Positions 34,201-42,025 of a stretch of DNA of 64,000 bases are shown piece by piece. The stretch is from an uncultured Alistipes sp. (GTDB lineage Bacteria > Bacteroidota > Bacteroidia > Bacteroidales > Rikenellaceae). The position numbers and the translations under genes were made by a program. The notes beneath the pieces are model-generated. The model was not told the DNA's origin, made no database searches, and was given only the letters and a program-made list of their open reading frames with translations. The stretch lies in the NCBI GenBank assembly GCA_900539755.1, contig UQDC01000003.1, positions 186,001 through 250,000 on the forward strand, in the 5' to 3' direction. The first letter of the stretch is position 1; each line of letters begins with the position of its first letter.

Positions 34201-34773
34201 AATGGCAGCTTTGACATTCAATGTATCAAAGAAGGTTTCCAACAGAATCAGATCTGCTCCACCATCCACCAGACCACGCGCCTGATCATAATAGGCTTGT
34301 GACAATTGGTCAAAAGTGACAGCACGTGCAGCCGGATCATTCACATCGGGTGAAATGGAAGCAGAACGATTTCCCGGACCAATCGAACCGGCCACAAAAC
34401 GTGGTTTCGATGGATTTAACAAAGTATATTTATCGGCCACAGCCCGTGCAATCGATGCTGCTGTTTTGCAGATGTCATACACATAAAAATCGAGCATCTG
34501 ATCCGACAGCGAAAGGGCGTTGGCATTAAAAGAGTCTGTCGAAATAATATCGGCTCCTGCCTGCAAATAGGCTTCATGGATTTCTGACAACACATCCGGA
34601 CGACTCATCACCAGAGCCTCGTTGCATCCCAACAACGGCATTGGCCAATCCCGGAACATCTCACCCCGAAAATCATCCTCAGTTAACCCATAGCCATGCA
34701 CCATCGTGCCCAACCCACCGTCCAAAATCAAAATACGACGGGCCATTTCAGACTGTATCGAAAATTTCAACAT
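31213..34773 (-). CDS. MetH-like protein with degenerate folate- and cobalamin-binding domains
   Basis: The 1186 residues align over their whole length with cobalamin-dependent methionine synthase, but only the end domains look sound. The homocysteine domain (1-330) keeps GGLGTMVHGYG and zinc ligands Cys245 (LNCGHG) and Cys308/Cys309 (GGCCGT). The pterin domain (about 353-630) is recognisable but altered: VLGTRSDVT for the IGERTNVTG loop, INVDDPMA for DVNMDEGM, VFSSEW for IDSSKW. In the B12-like domain (712-840) the segment that should read GDVHDIGKN is SIDNTEYDP (717-725), so the lower-ligand histidine is gone, and the four-helix cap before it is shortened. The AdoMet domain (895-1186) keeps GIRPNFGMPSCP. 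Hence canonical B12- and folate-dependent chemistry is unlikely. Confidence 0.85.
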   Translation of the reverse strand: MLKFSIQSEMARRILILDGGLGTMVHGYGLTEDDFRGEMFRDWPMPLLGCNEALVMSRPDVLSEIHEAYLQAGADIISTDSFNANALSLSDQMLDFYVYDICKTAASIARAVADKYTLLNPSKPRFVAGSIGPGNRSASISPDVNDPAARAVTFDQLSQAYYDQARGLVDGGADLILLETFFDTLNVKAAIFAVEKLAKERKKPIPIMVSGTLTDTGGRTLAGQTVEAFYASVHHGNVISVGLNCGHGAERMRLYIERLSAVAACAVSAHPNAGLPDNEGRYSETPEMMAATIEDYLSAGLLNIVGGCCGTTPMHIAAIAAVASKYAPRQIPQPKDKILLSGLELATFPVTPCSIVLGTRSDVTQSTAFAAAIREKRYAEAVNIIRTDIESGSPVAVINVDDPMAVGTETVRNLLNLAMATPEIARVPVVVFSSEWKTLETAMQCVQGKPLIGPLTLAEGEEEFLRRLSLADRYGAAAWIALIDEQGIADTLDRKRSVAQRITALLEQAGFPQDSVVIDPVLLPVIGYADTAKQFIAIVEELRTVHPQWRFGGQINVFSSEFQGCDAVVKTLNSVMLERAAAIGLDFAVADPQTVQPTQDQPAQLRVLCDKLITDGSTETIDAFTEYVVSQCSEPVQQLAQQLGGVTDGERLSLQKLLTEQMDALLKLEKCVEEGVAPLALLQRVIHRSCNQQNDMAQAAEPAADPTADKSRRLLWVSIDNTEYDPSETLLKCLLSKTGYQVKELLYANDAKQLIEVCRQSDCAAVVLHGATSRALGLIESILTTAQKEGLMLPFLVEGAATSVLHTAVKLAPKYANGTVVYLPAPVSAFQIIQRVCSNERDIYLIDVQMEQISLREEFANRAKNRPFRTLADARTHGLKADFSQVKAPLKTGQECFVDYDLKRLLPLINWNYLFGLAGMPGRFPDLLDDPTKGEQARRLYDDAQQLLQEIIEQGWLHARGVVALYPARRDGEDIVLYEDEACTNELLRMPQLRNQQSSQAVNLSLADFVAPAGDVPDSVALYAVTVGDGLDVLQQRLREAGDEARAKLAGLLAGRLCEAMAEEMHRYVRVQMWGIEQDDQLTSVELLEGKYSGIRPNFGMPSCPDRSYRKTVAELLNLPETIGLQITDQYELTPAPALCGLIFALPEARNFNVGQVDAEQLAAYASRRGISEEQLRKLIPQYIQA

Positions 34774-35300
34774 AAAATAGTTTGTTAACGTGTTTGTCGT
34801 TACAAAGAGTCAGACAGCGTTGTCTGCTTCTCTTTTACAGCACAGCTATTCCGTGTACACAGCCATGCATTGCTACGGAGATGTATTAGATACAATAAGC
34901 GGTTATTCTGACAAATACAATGCTGATTACTTGTCCTCCGCACCAATAGTTTTTACTATATACTATTTCATATCATGAAAAAGTTGTCGCGCACTGGGAA
35001 ATACAATCGTACAACTAATCTATTACTATTTCTCAAACTGAATCACTCAAATAACGTTGTCTCAAACGATGTCAGCCTATGGACACCCTGCTCAATTTAA
35101 CGGACAACCTTCTTCCTCTAAGACACGTTGACAACTACCGAGACACAAACGCAACCAACTTTATCCAACCAACTGATAAAGCACTGGTTATCTGCCTAGT
35201 CCCATTTTGCAGATTCACGCCATCAAACACCAAGGACGACCTGAGCCGTAGTACGGCTGCTTTTGAGATCACAGACGTTTGTTTCCCCTCGTGCCTAGGA
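34774..35300. other. 527-base gap upstream of the MetH-like gene
   Basis: No gene is supported. I looked for a B12-box or SAM-type riboswitch reading towards the MetH-like gene and saw none. Confidence 0.5.
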
Positions 35301-36419
35301 TCAGTGACGAAGCACCTCTATCTCAAAAAGTTTATTCCAATTTTTACCGGTCACAAATATGCGTCCCGTTGCTTTGTCATAGGCGATACCATTCAGGACA
35401 TCTGTCGTTGCATCCCGATCAGCAGCCGACAGCAATCCGCTCAGGTCAACCACCCCAAGGACAGCTCCACTTTGCGGATCAATGCGAATCACATTGTCTG
35501 AAGTGTAAACATTGGCCCAAAGTTCGCCGCGAATCCACTCCATCTCATTGACATACATAATTTTGTTCTGATCCGTATAGACTTCGATCGTCCGAATCGT
35601 CCGGAATGTCTCAGGATCGAGAACACGGATTTTTTCCGAACCATCGCTCATATAAAGCACCTCTCCATCTGTAGCCAATCCCCAGCCTTCTCCGCCGTAA
35701 TCGAACTCCTGGAGCAAATCAAAACTCTTCGCATCGTAAACCAAAGCCTTGTTATTTTGCCAGGTCAGCTGGTATAGCTTCCCATCCAATAACTCCAACC
35801 CCTCACCGAAATAGTTGTCCGGCAAAGAGCGGCTACGCAACACTCGTCCTGTTGCCAAATCTACCTCACGAAGAGAGGATTGACCCTCCAAACCTGTACT
35901 TTCATACAACTTTCCGTCATGAAACAAAAGTCCTTGCGTATAAGCCTGGCGGTCGTGTGGATAGCTCTTTTTAACTTTATGCCCGTAAATTACAGGTGAT
36001 TTGGCTGCCAAAACTAAAAACTCGCCTGCACGACTTTGACTTTGATTCCCGCTGTAAGCCGTTAATCGATACACCGTTCGTCCCACTGGATAGGTAGGCC
36101 CTAAATTATACGTAAAACCAGAGGAGGCAATCGGTCCAATCCGACGGTTATTCACGGCAAGTATTACGCTATCCACCGTGCAATCCTGAGACAAGGTGTA
36201 GCCTATAGCGACACGATCTCCCTGCACGAAACGGTCCCCGTACACGGGTGAAATCTCTGCAAACCATGTTGGTTGAGTAGAAGGAGTGACCGCTTTTGTA
36301 ATAACAGTTGAATCACCCGAACGAGAAGAGTCGCTCCCCGCGCAGGCGCTCAACATCGTGAGTGCTGATATACCAATCAATACAACACTTCGGAGTGTAT
36401 GGACAAAAATATGCTTCAT
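35301..36419 (-). CDS. Glutaminyl-peptide cyclotransferase lipoprotein
   Basis: The 372-residue protein from the ATG at 36419 begins with a lipoprotein signal whose lipobox LSAC puts the cysteine at residue 26. The body is a glutamine cyclotransferase (PF05096) five-bladed propeller with the family segments AYTQGLLFHDGKLYESTGL, YFGEGLELLDGKLYQLTW, GLATDGEVLYMSDGS, MYVNEMEWIRGELWANVY and VLNGIAYDKATGRIFVTGKNW. Such enzymes form pyroglutamate at N-terminal glutamine, and in Bacteroidetes they act on exported proteins. The open frame extends 155 codons upstream but that part is antisense to serS. A -7 box lies directly before the ATG. Confidence 0.93.
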   Translation of the reverse strand: MKHIFVHTLRSVVLIGISALTMLSACAGSDSSRSGDSTVITKAVTPSTQPTWFAEISPVYGDRFVQGDRVAIGYTLSQDCTVDSVILAVNNRRIGPIASSGFTYNLGPTYPVGRTVYRLTAYSGNQSQSRAGEFLVLAAKSPVIYGHKVKKSYPHDRQAYTQGLLFHDGKLYESTGLEGQSSLREVDLATGRVLRSRSLPDNYFGEGLELLDGKLYQLTWQNNKALVYDAKSFDLLQEFDYGGEGWGLATDGEVLYMSDGSEKIRVLDPETFRTIRTIEVYTDQNKIMYVNEMEWIRGELWANVYTSDNVIRIDPQSGAVLGVVDLSGLLSAADRDATTDVLNGIAYDKATGRIFVTGKNWNKLFEIEVLRH

Positions 36420-36424
36420 AGTGA

Positions 36425-36432
36425 CAAAGGTA
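36425..36432 (-). promoter_or_regulatory. -7 box of the glutaminyl cyclase gene, very close to its ATG
   Basis: The minus strand reads TACCTTTG (TAnnTTTG) and ends 6 bases before the ATG at 36419, which would put the transcript start at or within a few bases of the start codon. Confidence 0.6.
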
Positions 36433-36443
36433 TGAAAAATTCG

Positions 36444-36451
36444 TATCTTTG
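36444..36451 (+). promoter_or_regulatory. -7 box of serS
   Basis: TATCTTTG (TAnnTTTG) lies 48 bases before the serS ATG and back to back with the box for the divergent cyclase gene. Confidence 0.65.
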
Positions 36452-36498
36452 CTCCACTGGCTGGAAATATCGAAAATAAAATACAAAACAGAGGAAAC

Positions 36499-37770
36499 AT
36501 GCTGACACTTAAGCAAATCAGAGACAACAAAGCCTTTACGCTCGAACGTTTGGCCGTGAAGGGGGTTGATGCCGCCGCAACGGTGGATCGCATCGAACAA
36601 CTGGATGATGCTCGTAAAGCAATCCAAGCAGAATTGGATTCCAACCTGGCCCAGCAGAATGCCATTGCCAAAGAGATCGGCCAACTGTTCAAAGCAGGCA
36701 AGCAGGCCGAAGCCAATGCCGCTAAAGAGAAAACGGTAGCACTCAAAGAGAGTTCCAAACAACTCGATGAAAAGCTGAAACAGACTGAAGCCGAGTTGAA
36801 CGATCTGATCGTTACACTGCCCAACTTCCCGCACAGTTCTGTTCCTCTGGGAAAAACAGCTGCGGACAATGTGATTGTGCGCATGGGTGGTCAGACTCCC
36901 AATCTGCCAGAAAACGCACTTCCTCACTGGGAATTAGCTACAAAATATGACATTATCGATTTTGAGCTGGGTGTTAAACTGACTGGTGCCGGCTTCCCCG
37001 TTTACAAAGGTAAAGGTGCTGCGCTGCAACGTGCATTGATCACCTTCTTCCTCGACAATAACATCGCTGCCGGTTACACCGAAATGATGCCCCCATTGAT
37101 GGTGAACAGAGCATCTGGATTTGGCACGGGTCAGCTGCCTGATAAAGAGGGTCAGATGTATCACGCCGAGGTAGATGACTTTTATCTGATTCCGACAGCA
37201 GAAGTACCTGTCACCAACATCTATCGGGATGTTATCATCAACGAATCGGATTTCCCGATCAAAATGACCGCTTACACCCCTTGCTTCCGTCGTGAAGCGG
37301 GTTCATACGGCAAGGATGTACGTGGTTTGAACCGTCTGCACCAATTCGACAAAGTGGAGATCGTACAGATCGCTCACCCCGCTACCTCTTATGAAGCATT
37401 GGATGGCATGGTGAAACATGTCGAAAGTTTGGTTCAGAAGCTGGGATTGCCCTATCGTATTGTTCGTCTCTGCGGCGGAGATATGAGCTTCACTTCAGCC
37501 CTGACTTTCGATTTCGAAGTCTTCTCTGCTGCTCAACAACGCTGGTTGGAGGTTTCTTCAGTGTCGAACTTCGAATCATTCCAAGCCAACCGTCTGAAAC
37601 TTCGTTATCGTGACGCCAACAAGAAATTGCAGCTCGCACATACACTGAACGGTAGTTCATTGGCATTGCCACGTATCGTTGCTGCACTGTTGGAAAACAA
37701 CCAAACTCCAGAAGGCATTCGCATTCCAGAGGTGTTGGTTCCTTACACTCACTTCGACATGATTAAGTAA
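36499..37770 (+). CDS. serS: Seryl-tRNA synthetase
   Basis: The 423-residue class II synthetase has the N-terminal antiparallel coiled-coil tRNA-binding arm (about 25-105, rich in Ala, Gln, Lys, Glu), motif 2 TPCFRREAGSYGKDVRGLNRLHQF near residue 260 and motif 3 LNGSSLALPRIVAALLENNQ near the C-terminus. The length is standard. It is transcribed away from the glutaminyl cyclase gene from its own promoter and ends at a strong terminator. Confidence 0.97.
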   Translation: MLTLKQIRDNKAFTLERLAVKGVDAAATVDRIEQLDDARKAIQAELDSNLAQQNAIAKEIGQLFKAGKQAEANAAKEKTVALKESSKQLDEKLKQTEAELNDLIVTLPNFPHSSVPLGKTAADNVIVRMGGQTPNLPENALPHWELATKYDIIDFELGVKLTGAGFPVYKGKGAALQRALITFFLDNNIAAGYTEMMPPLMVNRASGFGTGQLPDKEGQMYHAEVDDFYLIPTAEVPVTNIYRDVIINESDFPIKMTAYTPCFRREAGSYGKDVRGLNRLHQFDKVEIVQIAHPATSYEALDGMVKHVESLVQKLGLPYRIVRLCGGDMSFTSALTFDFEVFSAAQQRWLEVSSVSNFESFQANRLKLRYRDANKKLQLAHTLNGSSLALPRIVAALLENNQTPEGIRIPEVLVPYTHFDMIK

Positions 37771-37784
37771 TTTTACTCAATCCA

Positions 37785-37832
37785 TAAAAAAAGAAGGAGC
37801 GCTGGCAGCAAACCAGCGCTCTTTCTTTTTAG
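37785..37832 (+). terminator. Terminator after serS
   Basis: An AGCGCTGG / CCAGCGCT stem extended by A-rich and T-rich arms (AAAAAAAGAAGG, then CTTTCTTTTT) lies 14 bases after the serS stop. Confidence 0.88.
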
Positions 37833-38016
37833 ATCTTGTAAAGATTCATCTCTCCTGATTTCAGAGATTAAGGTGCAATTATCTCACGAACTCTTTTCAT
37901 CAATAAGTACCACGATGCTTTTATGCGACACGAAAGATCAATAAACATCATCCCCTTCTCTGCATGAAGATTAGCACACACCAATACAACACATACCACC
38001 AATTGTTAATCAAAAT

Positions 38017-38056
38017 AAGAAGGGAGAATGATCACTAAATCACTCTCCCTTCTTTT
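38017..38056. terminator. Hairpin between serS and the AraC gene
   Basis: AAGAAGGGAGAATGAT and ATCACTCTCCCTTCTTTT form a hairpin with T-rich 3' end on the plus strand and a shorter one on the minus strand. It stands 108 bases past the AraC stop and may terminate from both sides. Confidence 0.65.
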
Positions 38057-38163
38057 ATAACCTCTAAATCTATTTACGGATAATATTCGCTTGTGCGTTT
38101 CTTTACGCGACTCTGAACGACGATTTATGAAGCACCGACGTTACGCCTTTTCCTCATTAACGT

Positions 38164-39063
38164 TTACTTACGTTCCACCTTCTGACGCGCAAAATTACGA
38201 TACATCAACGGCGTTTTTCCTGTCCGTTTCTTAAACGCAATCGAAAAATACTCCGGATTATCATACTTGAGAATATAGGAAATCTCTTTAATCGTATGTG
38301 TGGTATTTGCTAATAACAATTTTGCCTCGTTTACTCGCAACTCCTTCATATACTGAGCTGGAGCAATACCGGCATATTCGCGGAATGCTTTCCGAAAAAC
38401 CGAATAACCCAATCCGATCCGATCCGCAATATCATGAGGCGTCAAATTTTCGTAGATCGTTTCACGCATGACCACTTTGGCCTTATTGATTTTACTGATC
38501 ATATTTTCATCATCAAGCAGATGGCTTTGCTGACGGAAATACATCAATCCTAACATGTGCATAACAATACCCGACAAGGCAGGCTGTGCACCAATACGAT
38601 CTGCATGAGCGATATCACATGCTTTGAGATAAAGATCGACTATCGGCTCGTTGAAACCCATCTCAAAAACCGGCTTATCCGGAGTAAAATACCCCGCTGC
38701 AACCAATCGGTCAATCATCTCTCCTTTAAAACCGATCCAATACTCCTTCCACCCCGAATGTTCATCCGGCTGGTAGGTGTGCCACATCCCCGGAAAGATT
38801 AAAAACATTTTACCTTCGGTGAGCCGTTGAGTAATCTTTTTTTCTCCATAAGTAATTATGCCCTCACCATCGGTAATATACAACAATTGAAACTCGTCGA
38901 GCACACGCCCCGCTTCAACATCAAAAAAATAGCCTTTCGGGTGATTCTGCGGAGGATACTCCTCCTCAGAAGTTATCACCTGATTACCCACACTGGTTAC
39001 GGTCAGTCCCCACAGTTGATCCCCCTCTGCAGGAACCAAATATTTGATATCGCTACCATTCAT
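38164..39063 (-). CDS. AraC family transcriptional regulator
   Basis: The 299-residue protein has an N-terminal cupin-type ligand domain (about 25-150, FQLLYITDGEGIITYGEKKITQ and FPGMWHTYQPDEHSGWKEYWIGF) and a C-terminal pair of AraC helix-turn-helix motifs (about 195-292, NLTPHDIADRIGLGYSVFRKAF and TIKEISYILKYDNPEYFSIAFKKRTGKTP). Such proteins often sense sugars or aromatic compounds in Bacteroidetes; the ligand and target are unknown. No sugar-utilisation genes adjoin it, so it may regulate distant genes. Confidence 0.9.
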   Translation of the reverse strand: MNGSDIKYLVPAEGDQLWGLTVTSVGNQVITSEEEYPPQNHPKGYFFDVEAGRVLDEFQLLYITDGEGIITYGEKKITQRLTEGKMFLIFPGMWHTYQPDEHSGWKEYWIGFKGEMIDRLVAAGYFTPDKPVFEMGFNEPIVDLYLKACDIAHADRIGAQPALSGIVMHMLGLMYFRQQSHLLDDENMISKINKAKVVMRETIYENLTPHDIADRIGLGYSVFRKAFREYAGIAPAQYMKELRVNEAKLLLANTTHTIKEISYILKYDNPEYFSIAFKKRTGKTPLMYRNFARQKVERK

Positions 39064-39257
39064 ACATTACAAGGCTATTACTTCAATGAGGTTATATTCT
39101 CACGGAACGATATTACCTCATTACATATTGCAAAAATCAAAATTGGGACCCACCCTATTTTCAGCAAAGATAACAAATCCGACTTACCGGCACAAATATC
39201 CGGCACCCCATGTCGTATAAGGGCTGCTCAAATATCACCCAAGAGATCGAGCCCTAA

Positions 39258-40877
39258 TCAGGAGTGACGATTTCGGGGGCTCTTCGTATAAAGGAAACGT
39301 TTGATTTTTTGTGTCGGCGTCTTCTCGAACCCCTCCTCCTGTTCGACAACTACCGAAATGCGAGAAAATTTATTGACTTTGGAATTGACATAATTCATCA
39401 ACTCCTTCTTAATATGCTCCATACGATTCCCGAGATTTTCCCGCACCGTATGATATTTTTGTTCAAGGGCCTCCCGATTGAAATGGACAATAGCCACCAA
39501 TTTGCCCATATCTTCTTTTACCAAAGAGTCAGCGACGAGCGCATGGCCATTAAGCACATTTTCAATCTCTTCAGGATAAATATTTTCACCATTGGGTCCC
39601 AATATCATATTATTCAGCCGGCCCTTGATATAAAGATAGCCATCCGAATCAAATACGCCGAGATCTTTCGTCCGGAACCATCCATCCGAGGTAAAAGCTT
39701 CGGCTGTGGCTTCAGGATTTTTATAATACCCCATCATCACATTGGGCCCTTTGACCACAATCTCACCCTCACCCGCTGCATTCACATTGTCCAAACGAGC
39801 CTCGACACCTTGCAACATTGGACCTGTGGACTGGTGACGCACCATAGTCGGATTAACACCCGCCAACACCGGTGCCGTTTCTGTTAACCCATATCCAATT
39901 GCATAAGGGAACTTTCCTTCAAACAGGAATTGCTCCACAGTAGGATCCAATTTGGCTCCTCCAATGCCGAAAAAGCGGATACGACCGCCGAACAGTTCCG
40001 CCAATCTTTTTCCAGCCAAACGATGTAAAAACTTCCGTCCCCACTCTTTCCGATAAATCAACCGCATCAACCAATTATTGGTAAACTGGGGCAGGATTTT
40101 ATGTTTGTAAATCTTTTCGATGATCAACGGAACCGTCAACATAATGGTCGGACGAATCTGTTTAAGAATCGGCAACAGGACTGACGCCGTAGGGGGCTTA
40201 TCAATATAGACAACAGATGCACCCCACATCACTGGGAGCAACATACCCAGCGAACATTCATAAGTATGAGACAAAGGCAGAATCGACAGGAAAATATCTT
40301 CTGGATACACCGGCTGTAAAATACTCACCATCGCCAACTCACTACACAAATTGCAATGCGACAACATCACCCCTTTAGGCGAAGAGGTGGTTCCGGATGT
40401 ATAAATAATGGCAGCGAGGTCCTCGCCTTTAGGCGTAACTATCTTCCCGCGTTCACTCTCTACATGTTTGATTACTCCGAGATTTTTGCTGCGAACCACT
40501 AAACGTAATCCAGCAATCACCTCTTTCGAAATTTTGGAATAGAGGCGATCCGAAGCTACCAAAGCTTTCGCTTCAGAGTGCTGAATAATCCGATCGAGTT
40601 CTGGCCCGGAAAAATCTGGCAAGATGGGAACAATTACCATTCCCGATATAGTTGCAGCAAAATAGGTAACACCCCAATTCGGCATATTGCTGCTCAACAG
40701 TGCTATTTTATCTCCGCTGCACAATCCAGCGCGAAGAAACGTATCAACAAGAGAATCCACCCGTTCAGCAAAATCGGCAAAGGTGAGCGACTCTCCTCCA
40801 TACATAGAAAAACAGGGATGAGCCGCAAACTTCTCAATACTGTGCAGGTACAGCTCCCGTAATGTGTCAAATTTCAT
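39258..40877 (-). CDS. AMP-dependent long-chain acyl-CoA ligase-like protein
   Basis: The 539-residue adenylate-forming enzyme carries AAIIYTSGTTSSPKGVMLSH (P-loop, about residue 155-175), GYGLTETAPVLAG (A5 region) and the A8 segment DLGVFDSDGYLYIKGRLNNMI followed by GENIYPEEIE. This is the FadD-type layout, and it probably activates fatty acids as acyl-CoA. The A10 lysine is plausibly in TPTQKIKRFLY. A TAnnTTTG box (minus, 40922-40929) lies just upstream. The acyl-CoA product could feed the acyl-CoA dehydrogenase / ETF system at 57.8-61.4 kb. Confidence 0.9.
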   Translation of the reverse strand: MKFDTLRELYLHSIEKFAAHPCFSMYGGESLTFADFAERVDSLVDTFLRAGLCSGDKIALLSSNMPNWGVTYFAATISGMVIVPILPDFSGPELDRIIQHSEAKALVASDRLYSKISKEVIAGLRLVVRSKNLGVIKHVESERGKIVTPKGEDLAAIIYTSGTTSSPKGVMLSHCNLCSELAMVSILQPVYPEDIFLSILPLSHTYECSLGMLLPVMWGASVVYIDKPPTASVLLPILKQIRPTIMLTVPLIIEKIYKHKILPQFTNNWLMRLIYRKEWGRKFLHRLAGKRLAELFGGRIRFFGIGGAKLDPTVEQFLFEGKFPYAIGYGLTETAPVLAGVNPTMVRHQSTGPMLQGVEARLDNVNAAGEGEIVVKGPNVMMGYYKNPEATAEAFTSDGWFRTKDLGVFDSDGYLYIKGRLNNMILGPNGENIYPEEIENVLNGHALVADSLVKEDMGKLVAIVHFNREALEQKYHTVRENLGNRMEHIKKELMNYVNSKVNKFSRISVVVEQEEGFEKTPTQKIKRFLYTKSPRNRHS

Positions 40878-40921
40878 TATAATTGATAATTGGATGACAC
40901 TTCACATCAGTTTATCAACAA

Positions 40922-40929
40922 CAAAGATA
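40922..40929 (-). promoter_or_regulatory. -7 box of the acyl-CoA ligase gene
   Basis: The minus strand reads TATCTTTG (TAnnTTTG), 45 bases before the ATG at 40877. Confidence 0.6.
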
Positions 40930-40973
40930 GATCATATTCTCATAAAATCCTTACATTTGGCGATGTTTAGATC

Positions 40974-41888
40974 ATGAACAGAGAACAATCCATACACCAG
41001 CAAGCTCTATCTTTGGGGTTCGACCGGTGCGGAATCGCCCGCTGCCGCCCTCTCGATGAGCGTCGTGATCAACTGCAAAAATGGCTCCAAAGTGGACATC
41101 ACGGAGGACTAACTTACATGGAGCGTAACTTTGACAAACGTCTCGACCCGAATCTGTTAGTTGAGGGAGCCCGTTCAGTAATCGTATGTGCCATAAGTTA
41201 TAAACGTCCAACCTCTACAGGAATTCTCTCTCGTTTTGCCTCCTATGCTTGGGGACGCGATTACCATTCCATTCTGAAAGAGAAGCTATACGCTCTATGG
41301 TCTTATATTCAAGAATTACTTCCGGAGGCCAAAGGTCGCGTATTTGTTGACACGGCACCGATTCTCGAGAAAAGCTGGGCAGCCGAAGCCGGAATAGGAC
41401 GAATTGGGCGTCACTCCTTATTAATCGTTCCTGATGTGGGATCATTTGTTGTGCTTGGTGTCATCGTCACGACTGCCGAGCTCGAGCCTGATCCTCCCCT
41501 GGCAAATGCCGATCCCTGCGGCAACTGTCAAGCCTGTATAAACGCCTGCCCTGTCGGCGCAATCGGCCCGGACCGGACCATCGACGCATCGCGCTGTATC
41601 GCACGCCGTACGATTGAGGTGGAAGAGAAGGATGAAGGAGAGCTGCATGGGTGGATTTTCGGCTGCGATGTATGCCAACAAGCCTGTCCGCACAACCGGC
41701 ATGCACCCATATCTACACACACCTGTTTCTCCCCCACTACAGGAATTGAACAGATGTCCGCAACAGATTGGCTCCAACTGAACGAAGAGGAGTTCAAAAG
41801 CAGATTTCATGACACGCCACTTTTACGCTGCGGATTGCATCGCATCCAAAGACGGATTCGGGAATTAATCGACCAACAAAAGCTCTGA
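40974..41888 (+). CDS. queG: Epoxyqueuosine reductase QueG
   Basis: QueG reduces epoxyqueuosine to queuosine in tRNA, using cobalamin and iron-sulfur clusters. The 304-residue protein has the N-terminal segment GFDRCGIARCRPLDE, then VDTAPILEKSWAAEAGIGRIG of the cobalamin-binding part, and two 4Fe-4S ligand sets, CGNCQACINACPVGAI and CDVCQQACPHN. It is shorter than the E. coli protein because the HEAT-like C-terminus is missing, as in many Bacteroidetes. It shares its terminator with mdh. Presence of QueG means the cell uses cobalamin, which is relevant to the degenerate MetH-like protein. Confidence 0.95.
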   Translation: MNREQSIHQQALSLGFDRCGIARCRPLDERRDQLQKWLQSGHHGGLTYMERNFDKRLDPNLLVEGARSVIVCAISYKRPTSTGILSRFASYAWGRDYHSILKEKLYALWSYIQELLPEAKGRVFVDTAPILEKSWAAEAGIGRIGRHSLLIVPDVGSFVVLGVIVTTAELEPDPPLANADPCGNCQACINACPVGAIGPDRTIDASRCIARRTIEVEEKDEGELHGWIFGCDVCQQACPHNRHAPISTHTCFSPTTGIEQMSATDWLQLNEEEFKSRFHDTPLLRCGLHRIQRRIRELIDQQKL

Positions 41889-41939
41889 ACCGTAACTTTT
41901 CTTGCATTTAAATACGCCCAAACGTGAATTTGGGATATT

Positions 41940-41984
41940 AAACAATAAAAGAGCAACGGAAAATCCGTTGCTCTTTTATTGTTT
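41940..41984. terminator. Bidirectional terminator between queG and mdh
   Basis: A perfect 21-bp hairpin (arms start AAACAATAAAAGAGCAACGG and end CTTTTATTGTTT) with loop AAA lies between the converging genes and has T-rich 3' arms in both directions. Confidence 0.93.
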
Positions 41985-42025
41985 GGCTGCATACGTCAGT
42001 ATGCAAGCTGAAATCGAATTATCTT

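Larger units (their letters stand above)
37771..38163. other. 393-base gap with two terminators
   Basis: Apart from the hairpins at 37785-37832 and 38017-38056 nothing is seen here. Confidence 0.5.

Noticed and set aside
34774..35300. Possible cobalamin or SAM riboswitch upstream of the MetH-like gene
   Set aside because: No B12-box or SAM core was seen on the minus strand by eye; a covariance-model scan of this interval would settle it.
36420..36884. 155-codon extension of the glutaminyl cyclase frame
   Set aside because: It is antisense to serS; the lipoprotein signal begins at the ATG at 36419.
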